From contig JAEEWW010000007.1 of NCBI GenBank assembly GCA_016287815.1, positions 1 to 64,000 of the forward strand: a DNA stretch of 64,000 nt. Reading direction: 5' to 3'. Source of the DNA: Treponema sp. Lineage in GTDB: Bacteria > Spirochaetota > Spirochaetia > Treponematales > Treponemataceae. Below are positions 1 through 8,400 of this stretch, piece after piece (the stretch's first letter is position 1; each line of letters opens with the position of its first letter). Under the pieces are notes generated by a model. It worked only from the letters and a program-made list of their open reading frames with translations. It had not been told where the DNA came from and made no database searches. Both the position numbers and the translations under genes were made by a program.

Positions 1-67
1 TCATGCAAGTTTTAACCTGCAAACCGCCTTATTTTTTATCAGTTATTATCTTGTTAATCTGCTAAAA

Positions 68-691
68 CTAGAACTGTTTTTTAAATTCAGAAAGAACTTC
101 TGCAGTCTGTCTTTCTGCGTTTATATCGTGCAGCTTACCTTTTTCGCGATAGAAAGAAATAAGGGGTTCTGTCTGTTCGCGATAAACTTCCATACGATGT
201 GTAATAGATTCCGGTTTGTCATCGTCGCGCTGGAAAAGTTCTCCGCCGCATTTGTCGCAAATACCTTCTACCTTTGGCTTAACGCTTACAATATTGTAGT
301 TTTCACCACATTTTTTGCAAACGCGGCGTGTACTTAAACGTCCTACAACAACTTCATCTGCGATTGTAAAGTTTACAACTGTTACATCAGGACAGAATGT
401 TTCAAGTGCTTCAGCCTGAGGAATTGTGCGCGGAAATCCGTCAAGGATAAAACCATTTTTGCAGTCAGCTTCGGCAAGACGTTCTTTTACAAGAGCGCAG
501 GTAATATCATCGCTTACCAAAGAACCTGAATCGATGATTGCCTTTACCTTTACTCCAAGCGGTGTCTGATTCTTAATAGCAGCACGGAAAATATCACCGG
601 TTGAAATGTGCGGGATTTTGTAGTCTTCAGCAACTTTTACAGCTAATGAGCCTTTACCTGCTCCCGGTGGTCCTAAAAAAATAAAATTCAT
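68..691 (-). CDS. adk: Adenylate kinase
   Basis: Cytosolic enzyme that interconverts AMP + ATP and two ADP. The 207-residue protein starts at MNFIFLGPPGAGKGS, giving the P-loop at residues 7-15, and has the AMP-site motif DGFPRT. The long LID domain carries two CxxC pairs (CKKC and CDKC), the zinc-binding form of the family. The ORF track extends further upstream, but the ATG at 691 has GGAGA seven bases before it and places the P-loop at the normal N-terminal distance, so I chose it. The P-loop is followed by SLA where TQA is usual, a mild variation. It lies downstream of the XRE-cupin regulator on the same strand. Confidence 0.95.
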   Translation of the reverse strand: MNFIFLGPPGAGKGSLAVKVAEDYKIPHISTGDIFRAAIKNQTPLGVKVKAIIDSGSLVSDDITCALVKERLAEADCKNGFILDGFPRTIPQAEALETFCPDVTVVNFTIADEVVVGRLSTRRVCKKCGENYNIVSVKPKVEGICDKCGGELFQRDDDKPESITHRMEVYREQTEPLISFYREKGKLHDINAERQTAEVLSEFKKQF

Positions 692-743
692 AATGCCATC
701 TCCTTTTTTATTTTTTGCGGAATAAATCCGCAGCATTTCAAAA

Positions 744-1352
744 CTATTGAATAAATCTTTGTGGAGGCGTAACAACCCAGATTGCTTCCAGCGGAACCTG
801 ACCTACATTGTAAATTACATGCGGAGCTCCTGCAGAAAAAGAAACGCTGTCGCCTTCGTTAAGTTCATAAATCAAATTTTCATAGTGAACTTCTGCTTTT
901 CCTTTTAAGATAAAACCGAATTCACGTCCTAAATGTCCGTAAGAGCCTTTATGTGTGTGCGATGCTATAGGCACATTTAATATAAAAGCTTCAAATGCAT
1001 GCTGTCCGTCGCGTTCTTCCGGGCTGGAAAGTTCTTCAAAAGAAATTTCTTCTTCCGAAATTCTTCGGCCTTCGTTTCTACGGATAATCTGAACCGGGCG
1101 TTCCCTTCGGTATTCTTCAAAAAGAAATTCAAGGTTAATATCCAGAACAGCGGCAAGGCTTAAAAGCGTATCAATTGCAGGCGATACCCTGTTGCGTTCA
1201 ATCTGCGAAACAAGGCTTTCGCTTACGCCTGCCTTTTCTGCTACGGTCTTTAGAGTATAGCCTTTTCTTTCACGAACTGCACGTAGTTTTTCACCAAAGT
1301 GGTAAGGCACTTTTTTGGGCTTTTTGTCTTCTTCAGTTTGCTGCGCTGCCAT
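744..1352 (-). CDS. XRE-family regulator with C-terminal cupin domain
   Basis: About 202 residues. An HTH_3/XRE DNA-binding domain is seen near residues 15-70 (LRAVRERKGYTLKTVAEKAG, then SLVSQIERNRVSPAIDTL). A cupin fold follows in the C-terminal half, with HTHKGSYGHLGREFGFILKGKAEV and a GDSVSFSAGAPH segment. The family usually senses a small molecule in the cupin and represses metabolic or transport genes; the ligand cannot be read from sequence. I used the ATG at 1352, which has GGGAG upstream, rather than the ATG at 1385. It overlaps the 3' end of the unknown gene upstream by 20 bases, so the two are probably co-transcribed. Confidence 0.85.
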   Translation of the reverse strand: MAAQQTEEDKKPKKVPYHFGEKLRAVRERKGYTLKTVAEKAGVSESLVSQIERNRVSPAIDTLLSLAAVLDINLEFLFEEYRRERPVQIIRRNEGRRISEEEISFEELSSPEERDGQHAFEAFILNVPIASHTHKGSYGHLGREFGFILKGKAEVHYENLIYELNEGDSVSFSAGAPHVIYNVGQVPLEAIWVVTPPQRFIQ

Positions 1353-2430
1353 TCTGCTTTTTCTCCCTGTTTTGTTCCATAACAAATTGCATTAAATAAT
1401 CTTCCAGCGTTTTATGCGGGCCTTCAAGATGCATACGGTTTCTTGTTCGCGCGTTATCGCGGCGAATTGTATACATTGTATAGAAATCTCTGTAGTCAAG
1501 ATTTGCATCAATTTTTATAGGTTCGCCAAGGAAGTCTGAAACTTCATCGCGGCCTATTGCTGAAATTCCTTTGTTTTTTAGAATTCCACGCAAGGTTTTT
1601 ATCTGCTCATAAGAAATTCCAAAAAGGAATTCTTCCATTGCCTGTGAAATTTCCTGATTGCCAAGCCGCTCTTTTATGAACTTAATCCACGTATTGTCCA
1701 TTTGAATGGACATAAGTAAAAGTTCACTTGTTCCCATCATTGTACCAAAAGCCGGGGCAAGTTTTCTACGTGCCGTCCATACTGCCTGTAAGACCGGTGC
1801 AATTTCGCTCATTGTCTGGTCATTGCGGTGTTCCCACAAAAGTAAAAGCGATTCGCACAAATCCTGCCGGAATTCCATCGGGAACGATGTATCGCGGATT
1901 AAGTCCAGAAAGACGTCTTCGGCTAAAAGCATGAACATCATTGAAACTGTTTCAGATTGAAATTCATTTGCCACGCTGTTAAGGATTGGCGTTCGCTTTG
2001 CAAGTTTTGTAAGCGAAGAAAAGGTATGAATTTTTGCGATTAAAAAGCCTTTTCCCAAGGTTGCCTTAGAAGGAAGATGCAGTGACTGGTCGCCTTCATT
2101 GTGGTTTTCTATCAACGATTTTATGAGGCTTTGCGGCGTTCGTAAATCTGCCGTAAGTTCGTGGCGTTCAAGAAGCGATGGAAGATTGCTTATGCTTTCT
2201 ACAAGGTGTTCAAGGTGTGTTATTCGTTCCCGAATTTTTGCGCACCTTGGTTTGTCTGTTGGTTCTAGAGTTGTAAAAAGATTATCAATCATTGCACGTT
2301 GTTTTGGTGTAAATACTACGATACTGGTAACAGGTCCAGAATGAGATATTGGCGCTGCATCCGCCAGAAAGTCATGGACGTTAAGAGAGTCGTATTCGAT
2401 TTTGTTATTATTTTTTTTATGTTGTATCAC
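1333..2430 (-). CDS. Conserved protein of unknown function
   Basis: A 365-residue, mostly helical, soluble-looking protein with no signal peptide or membrane segment and no motif that I recognise. The start codon is GTG. A TATACT hexamer ends seven bases upstream of it, so the predicted transcription start is one base before the GTG and there is no room for a Shine-Dalgarno site. The gene runs into the XRE-cupin regulator with a 20-base overlap, which suggests the two work together. Several runs such as LLLLWEHRNDQTMSEIAPVLQAVW suggest helical repeats, but I would not assign a function. Confidence 0.7.
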   Translation of the reverse strand: MIQHKKNNNKIEYDSLNVHDFLADAAPISHSGPVTSIVVFTPKQRAMIDNLFTTLEPTDKPRCAKIRERITHLEHLVESISNLPSLLERHELTADLRTPQSLIKSLIENHNEGDQSLHLPSKATLGKGFLIAKIHTFSSLTKLAKRTPILNSVANEFQSETVSMMFMLLAEDVFLDLIRDTSFPMEFRQDLCESLLLLWEHRNDQTMSEIAPVLQAVWTARRKLAPAFGTMMGTSELLLMSIQMDNTWIKFIKERLGNQEISQAMEEFLFGISYEQIKTLRGILKNKGISAIGRDEVSDFLGEPIKIDANLDYRDFYTMYTIRRDNARTRNRMHLEGPHKTLEDYLMQFVMEQNREKKQNGSAAN

Positions 2431-2437
2431 AAAGAAA

Positions 2438-2443
2438 AGTATA
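2438..2443 (-). promoter_or_regulatory. -10 element of a leaderless promoter (unknown gene 1333-2430)
   Basis: TATACT on the minus strand, seven bases before the GTG start. The predicted +1 is the base just before the GTG. Confidence 0.55.
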
Positions 2444-2513
2444 TCATACTTAGAATTAAATTAAAACAGCTTATTTTTTAATTATTTTATATTTGCAGGC
2501 CGATAAATGAAGT

Positions 2514-3827
2514 ATGAAAAAAGCGTTCTCGATTTTATTTGTTTCATTTACGTTATGTTTTCTGGCATCTGCACAGGTAACTACAGAAAATTCAGGCTCT
2601 TCGTCTTTGAATGGGGCTCAGAAAAACTCTGTACCGAACCGGCTTTTGATTACTCCGCAGGATATACGCCTTATTCCGGACGGCGGTAATTTTTCTTCAG
2701 CAAGAGGCTATCATCTTTATGTAAAAAAGCATGAAGGTTTGGAATCAATTTTGCTTACAGAAACAACAAAAGATCCTGAAGGTAAGGAAGACAGTTATGC
2801 ATACCGCGCAGCGGAATGGAACGCAGTAAATGGCGATGAAATCCGCTATCTTGATGGAAAACCGCTTGTTTCAAACTATTCAAAATATTCGCTTGTTGAT
2901 TCTTCTGTCGAAAATCTGGAAGGGTTTGGAGAATGTTTTCATATTTACATTCCGTCAGAAATTATTTACGGCTACCCGTGGACTCGTAACGGAAGTGTAA
3001 AGATTGGACGCGGTACATTTATAAATATCCGTGCATTCCAGAAAAAATATGCAGATTATTCGGGGGATTATTATGATAACCCGTACATGTTTGACTTGGG
3101 AACTGCGCCAAAAAAAGAAAAACCAGCTGTTGAAGATAAAATTGAAGAGCCGGAACGGGTTGTTGAAAAAGAAGAACCGATAGAGGAAGTTGAAGAAGTG
3201 CCTGCTTTAACTGATGATTATAATCCTGTAGCGGCTGAAAAATTTGATGAAATAGGTGAAACGTTAATATATTCAAAAGGACCTGAAACTTTAGTTGAAG
3301 ATATAATGAAACTTTTTGATTCGATTCCTGAGAATAAAAATGTTGATGTTGTTTTTGCAATCGATGCAACGGGAAGTATGCATGATGATATAGATAAACT
3401 TCGCAAGGAACTTGTTCCGAATCTTCTTGAAAAATTTAAAAAATTCAGCAGTGTTCGTCTGGGACTTGTCCTTTATAGGGATTATCAGGACGGATGGTAC
3501 TATAGAGGACTTCCGATAAAATTCTTTGACTTTACAGAAAGTACATCTGCTTTTCTTGCTAATTTGAAGAGTTTTAGAATTTACGGAACTGAAGGAGGAG
3601 ATATTCCTGAAGCTGTTTATGAAGCAATGTATGCATCGATTGAATTTTATAAGTGGCGGGAAGATGCTGTAAGAAAAGTTATTCTTATTGGTGATGCAGA
3701 ACCTCATCCGCGGCCGCGCGGGAAAATAAAAATAACAAAAGAACTTGTTCTTAACCGTTCAAAAGCAAAAGATATTACGGTTAATGCAATAATTTTGCCT
3801 GATGAAAAATCCCGTCGCGGCCGCTGA
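2514..3827 (+). CDS. Exported protein with von Willebrand factor A domain
   Basis: 437 residues beginning with a signal peptide (MKKAFSILFVSFTLCFLASAQ). The middle is acidic and Lys/Glu-rich (about residues 195-245). The C-terminal third is a VWA fold: VDVVFAIDATGSM is the MIDAS motif (DxTGS variant of DxSxS), followed by RLGLVLYRDY and the second metal-site region GTEGGDIPEAVYEAM. VWA domains bind ligands through a divalent metal; the partner is unknown. There is no lipobox cysteine and no C-terminal anchor, so it is probably periplasmic or secreted. It converges on the symporter gene. A weak TATATT lies about 25 bases upstream. Confidence 0.8.
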   Translation: MKKAFSILFVSFTLCFLASAQVTTENSGSSSLNGAQKNSVPNRLLITPQDIRLIPDGGNFSSARGYHLYVKKHEGLESILLTETTKDPEGKEDSYAYRAAEWNAVNGDEIRYLDGKPLVSNYSKYSLVDSSVENLEGFGECFHIYIPSEIIYGYPWTRNGSVKIGRGTFINIRAFQKKYADYSGDYYDNPYMFDLGTAPKKEKPAVEDKIEEPERVVEKEEPIEEVEEVPALTDDYNPVAAEKFDEIGETLIYSKGPETLVEDIMKLFDSIPENKNVDVVFAIDATGSMHDDIDKLRKELVPNLLEKFKKFSSVRLGLVLYRDYQDGWYYRGLPIKFFDFTESTSAFLANLKSFRIYGTEGGDIPEAVYEAMYASIEFYKWREDAVRKVILIGDAEPHPRPRGKIKITKELVLNRSKAKDITVNAIILPDEKSRRGR

Positions 3828-3861
3828 AAGATTATAAAATAAAAAGAACCGTTCCTAATAA

Positions 3862-3912
3862 GCGCCGAAAAATGGCATGGTGAAAACCCCATGCTTTAGT
3901 GCCGCACTGTAA
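3862..3912 (+). ncRNA. Cobalamin-riboswitch-like fragment (tentative)
   Basis: Downstream of the VWA gene the plus strand reads GAA, then a stem GCATGG/CCATGC closing a TGAAAACC loop, then GCCGCACTGTAA. The order and spacing resemble the conserved core of B12 riboswitches (GAA, a GGTGaAAnnCC stem-loop, then CGCcACTGTaA). One base is missing in the CGC-ACTGT part, the flanking helices are not obvious, and no plus-strand gene follows. It may be a decayed or orphan element, or chance. Confidence 0.3.
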
Positions 3913-3955
3913 AAAAAATGGCGGGATTTGCATTCATGAATGCAAATCCCGCCAT
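3911..3955 (-). terminator. Rho-independent terminator with perfect 38-base palindrome
   Basis: ATGGCGGGATTTGCATTCA followed directly by its reverse complement (3918-3955). On the minus strand it is followed by eight Ts, so it terminates the symporter gene; it may also stop the converging VWA transcript. Confidence 0.9.
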
Positions 3956-3976
3956 CTGTCTTATTTAGGTTTAATA

Positions 3977-5179
3977 TTATTTAGTTTCCATGCGTGAAAC
4001 AACCATTGTACATGCGGCATCGCCTGTAATATTTACAACCGTTCTTCCCATATCAAAAATACGGTCAATTCCGGCTACAAGTGCAATACCTTCTGTTGGA
4101 AGACCAACGCTCTGTAAAACCATTGCGAGCATAATCATTCCGGCCCCAGGAACTCCTGCTGTACCGATTGAAGCAAGTGTTGCAGTAAGAATTACAACCA
4201 GCTGCTGGCTTAAAGATAAGGAAATTCCGTAGCAGCTTGCAATAAAGATTGTGCAGACTCCCTGATAAATTGCGGTTCCGTCCATATTGATTGTTGCTCC
4301 AAGAGGAAGAACAAAACTTGCAATTTCTTTTTTTGCACCCATTTTTTCAGTACATTCCATATTAAGCGGTAAGGTTCCTACAGATGATGCACTTGAGAAA
4401 GCCATAACAATTGCAGGCATCATATTCTTAAAGAATGCAAACGGGCTTAACTGTGCAAAAACTTTTACAGAAGCCGAATAGATAATCAAAGTATGAAGAA
4501 TGTAGCCGATGTAAGCTACAAGAAGAACCATTGCCATGCTTCCAAGTACGCTTGGCCCGTTCTTTGCAATTACAGGAACAATCAGACAGAAAACGCCAAG
4601 AGGACTTAATTTAATGATAAGCCCCATAATCTGCATTGAGACTTCGTTAAAACTGTGAATTACATCAGCGGCAACTTTGCCTTTTTCTCCTGCAAGGATA
4701 ATTCCAAATCCGAAGAACAGAGCAATTACAATAATCTGAAGCATTATTGCTCCGCTCATTGGTTCAATAATATTTTTTGGGAAAATATTTATAATTGTTT
4801 CAATAAAGCTTGGTGCAGCTTTTGCTGTGTATTTTAGATTTGTTGTAGAAATCTGGATAAAGAAACCTTTGAAAAGATTTGCAAGAGCAAGACCTACAAT
4901 AACGGCAACGGCAGTTGTACAGATGTAATAAAGGATTGTCCTTACGCCAATGCTGCCTACTTTTTTTATATCTCCAAGTGAAATGACACCGGAAATAATA
5001 GAAAAAAGTACAATCGGAACTACGATGAACTTAATAAGGTTAAGAAATAAAGTTCCAAAAGGTTTTATGTACTTTTCTGCGGCTTCAACATGTCCTATAA
5101 ACGCAAAACCAACGATGATACCTGCTATAAGCCCGATAAAAATCCACGAGGCCAAAGACAGCTTTTTCTTTTCTCCCAT
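3977..5179 (-). CDS. Dicarboxylate/amino acid:cation symporter (DAACS family)
   Basis: Integral inner-membrane protein of 400 residues with many hydrophobic segments. It carries the family hairpin SSASSVGTLPLNMECTEKMG (serine-rich HP1), the NMDGTAIYQG signature and the HP2 region GTAGVPGAGMIML. These mark sodium- or proton-coupled uptake of glutamate, aspartate or C4-dicarboxylates; the exact substrate cannot be read. The start ATG has AGGAG upstream at good spacing, and a -35/-10 pair (TTGCAT, 17 bases, TAAAAT) lies further upstream, giving a normal leader. It ends just before a strong palindromic terminator and is monocistronic. Confidence 0.92.
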   Translation of the reverse strand: MGEKKKLSLASWIFIGLIAGIIVGFAFIGHVEAAEKYIKPFGTLFLNLIKFIVVPIVLFSIISGVISLGDIKKVGSIGVRTILYYICTTAVAVIVGLALANLFKGFFIQISTTNLKYTAKAAPSFIETIINIFPKNIIEPMSGAIMLQIIVIALFFGFGIILAGEKGKVAADVIHSFNEVSMQIMGLIIKLSPLGVFCLIVPVIAKNGPSVLGSMAMVLLVAYIGYILHTLIIYSASVKVFAQLSPFAFFKNMMPAIVMAFSSASSVGTLPLNMECTEKMGAKKEIASFVLPLGATINMDGTAIYQGVCTIFIASCYGISLSLSQQLVVILTATLASIGTAGVPGAGMIMLAMVLQSVGLPTEGIALVAGIDRIFDMGRTVVNITGDAACTMVVSRMETK

Positions 5180-5219
5180 AGCAAACTCCTTTTACACAAA
5201 ACTTGAAAAATTATTCTAT

Positions 5220-5248
5220 ATTTTACAATCACTTGTATATTTATGCAA
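5220..5248 (-). promoter_or_regulatory. Sigma-70 promoter of the symporter gene
   Basis: Minus strand TTGCAT, 17-base spacer, TAAAAT. It gives a roughly 35-base leader that contains an AGGAG ribosome-binding site. Confidence 0.6.
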
Positions 5249-5357
5249 GTTTTTAATTGACGGGTTTTAATTGCATGATTGTATCTTTTGTGAGATTTTG
5301 TGTGTTCCTGGTGGGAAGAATAATGGAAGTTCAGCAGTTTTGCAGATTAAAAATAAC

Positions 5358-5386
5358 TTGAAAATTTTAGCTATGACAGCTATATT
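5358..5386 (+). promoter_or_regulatory. Sigma-70 promoter of the large activase gene
   Basis: TTGAAA, 17-base spacer, TATATT. The predicted start near 5393 leaves a leader of about 64 bases before the ATG at 5457. Confidence 0.6.
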
Positions 5387-5456
5387 CTATGATATAATAT
5401 GCTGGTATTGTTCTGTCCTGAATAATACGTGGCTCTTTTTAAAACAAGGGATGTAC

Positions 5457-8400
5457 ATGGATTTTAATGCAAAAGAAAGGGAAAACGAAACCCCTGTTTT
5501 TTCTAAATTAGTTCAGCCTTTAAGACTTGGAATTGACGTAGGTTCAACTACTGTAAAGGTTGTAATTTTAGCTGATGATGACAAAATTCTATATAGCGCA
5601 TATGAAAGGCATCGTGCAGATATAAGAAATACGATTATTTCTGTAGTAACTGAAGCTTTAAACACTGTTTCTCCTATGGTAGAAGCAGGAGAAAATCAGA
5701 CAATAAGCGCAAAAGTTACCGGTTCCGGCGGACTTTCTGTTTCTCAGTGGCTTAATATTCCGTTTATTCAGGAAGTTATTGCTGCTACAACTGCGGTTAA
5801 AAAACTTATTCCGCAGACTGATGTTGTAATAGAATTAGGCGGAGAAGACGCCAAAATTACTTATTTTGATAACGGCGTTGAGCAGCGTATGAACGGTACC
5901 TGTGCCGGCGGAACCGGTGCATTTATTGACCAGATGGCTGCTTTGCTTGAAACCGATGCCGCAGGACTTAATGAACTTGCTGCAGGGGCTTCCACGATTT
6001 ATCCGATCGCGGCGCGCTGTGGTGTTTTTGCCAAAACTGACGTTCAGCCTCTTATCAATGAAGGCGCGCGCCGCGAGGATATTGCGGCTTCAATATATCA
6101 GGCTGTTGTAAACCAGACAATTTCTGGGCTTGCATGTGGTAAACCAATCCGTGGAAACGTAGCATTCCTTGGCGGTCCGCTGCATTTTATGGATCAGCTG
6201 CGTGAGCGTTTTATCGTTACACTAAAACTTACAGGCGATGCAATTATTGTTCCTGATAATTCCCAGCTTTTTGTTGCCGCCGGTTCTGCATATGCTGCTG
6301 AGCGTCTGCCAAATGCGTTGTCTGGTGAAAAACCGAAGGATTTTCCAACAATTAAGGAATTCCGCGATAATCTGAAAAATCTTGTAGGGGCTGAACTTAG
6401 CGAAGTTCAGAGGCTTGAACCTCTTTTTACAAGTCAGGAAGAACTTGATAAATTCAGCGAACGGCATTCGCAGGAAAAAGCCGCCCGTGCTGATCTTAGT
6501 ACGGCAAAAGGTCCTGTTTTTCTTGGACTTGATGCGGGCTCTACAACTACAAAAGCAACCCTTATAAATCAAAAAGGCGAAATCCTTTGGGATTTTTATG
6601 ATGTAAATGCAGGAAATCCTGTTGACCTTGCAGTCCGCATCTTAAAGGATTTATATAGAAGACTTCCTAAAGATGTTTATATAGCACGGGCGGTTTCTAC
6701 CGGTTATGGCGAAGCCCTTTTTCAGGCAGCTCTTAATGTAGATGCCGGTGAAGTAGAAACGATTACACATTACAGGGCTGCTGATTTCTTTGTTCCTGGC
6801 GTTGAATTCCTTTTGGATATCGGCGGACAGGATATGAAATGTCTTCGCATGAAAGACGGAGCAATCGTTTCAATTCAGCTGAACGAAGCATGCTCTGCCG
6901 GCTGCGGAAGCTTCCTGGATAATTTTGCCCACACAATGGGCATGAATATTGAACAGTTCAGTAAACTTGCACTCCTTGCAGAGCATCCTGTTGATTTGGG
7001 CAGCCGCTGTACTGTATTTATGAACAGCCGCGTAAAGCAGGCTCAGAAAGAAGGTGCTTCTGTTGCAGATATTTCTGCAGGTCTTTCTTATTCAGTAATT
7101 AAAAATGCCTTGTTTAAGGTTATAAAATTACGCAAGGCAAGTGATATCGGTACAAAAGTTGTTGTTCAGGGCGGAACATTTAAGAATATGGCTGTTCTGC
7201 GCGCTTTTGAAAAAATTGCAAAGGTTGAAGTTTTCCGTCCTGATGTTGCAGGACTTATGGGAGCTTACGGTTCTGCATTGATTGCGCTTGATCAGTGGCG
7301 TGACTTAACGGCACCAAAACCAGGCGAACCGGCCGGAACTGTACACGAAGTCCGTTCCGGACTTGCAACACTTGAGCAGCTTGATTCGTTCCGTGTAGAT
7401 TTGGAACTTCGCCGCTGCGGTAAATGCCAGAATAACTGTCTTCTTACTATAAACACGTTCTCTACAGATTCTGCTGCAGGTGATAATTCTACCGGCGGCG
7501 AAGCCAGCGGAAGGGCGGTTCGCCGTTTTGTTACAGGTAACCGCTGTGAGCGTGGTGCGGAAATCGGCGGTTCGGTAGTTGATGCTACAAATCATAAGAA
7601 TAAGGCCGAAGCATACCGCGATGATATTCATGAACTTCCAAATCTGTTTGACTGGAAATATAAGCGGCTTTTCAATACCTATGTTCCGCTTTCTCCGGAT
7701 AAGGCACCTTTGGGGGATGTTGGAATTCCGCGTGTACTTAATATGTATGAAAACTATCCTTTGTGGTTTACTTTCTTTACAGAATTAGGTTTCCGCGTAA
7801 GGCTTTCTCCTCGTTCTACAAGAGCAGTTTACGAAAAAGGTCTTGAATCAATTCCTTCGGAATCAGTATGTTACCCTGGAAAAATTTCTCACGGCCATGT
7901 TGAATCGCTTTTAAAGCAGGGAATAAAGTTCATTTTCTATCCTTGTGCACCTTATGAAAAGCAGGAAGATTCCGGGGCAGGAAATCACTATAACTGTCCG
8001 ATTGTTACAAGTTATCCAGAAGTTCTGCGCAATAATATAGATGCTTTGCGTCAGGATTCTAATATTCTTTATATGAATCCGTTCCTGCCGATCTACGACA
8101 AGGAACGTCTTGCAGAACGTCTTTATGAAGAAATGCATCCGCATTTTCCTTCATTAACGCGTTCGCAAATTGATAACGCCGTTGAAAAAGCATGGAAAGA
8201 ACAGGAAAAATTCAGGCTTGATACACAGCTTCAGGGTGAAGCAGCTATTGAACAGCTGATTCGTACCGGGGCATCGGGTATTGTTTTGTCTGGTCGTCCG
8301 TATCATCTTGATCCTGAAATTAACCATGGAATTCCTGAAATGATACACAGTCTTGGTCTTGCAGTCTTTACAGAAGACAGTGTTGCTCATTTAGGTTCCA

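Noticed and set aside
5271-5456. N-terminal extension of the large activase
   Set aside because: The extension spans the promoter (5358-5386) and the protein family starts near LGIDVGSTT; AAGGG marks the ATG at 5457.
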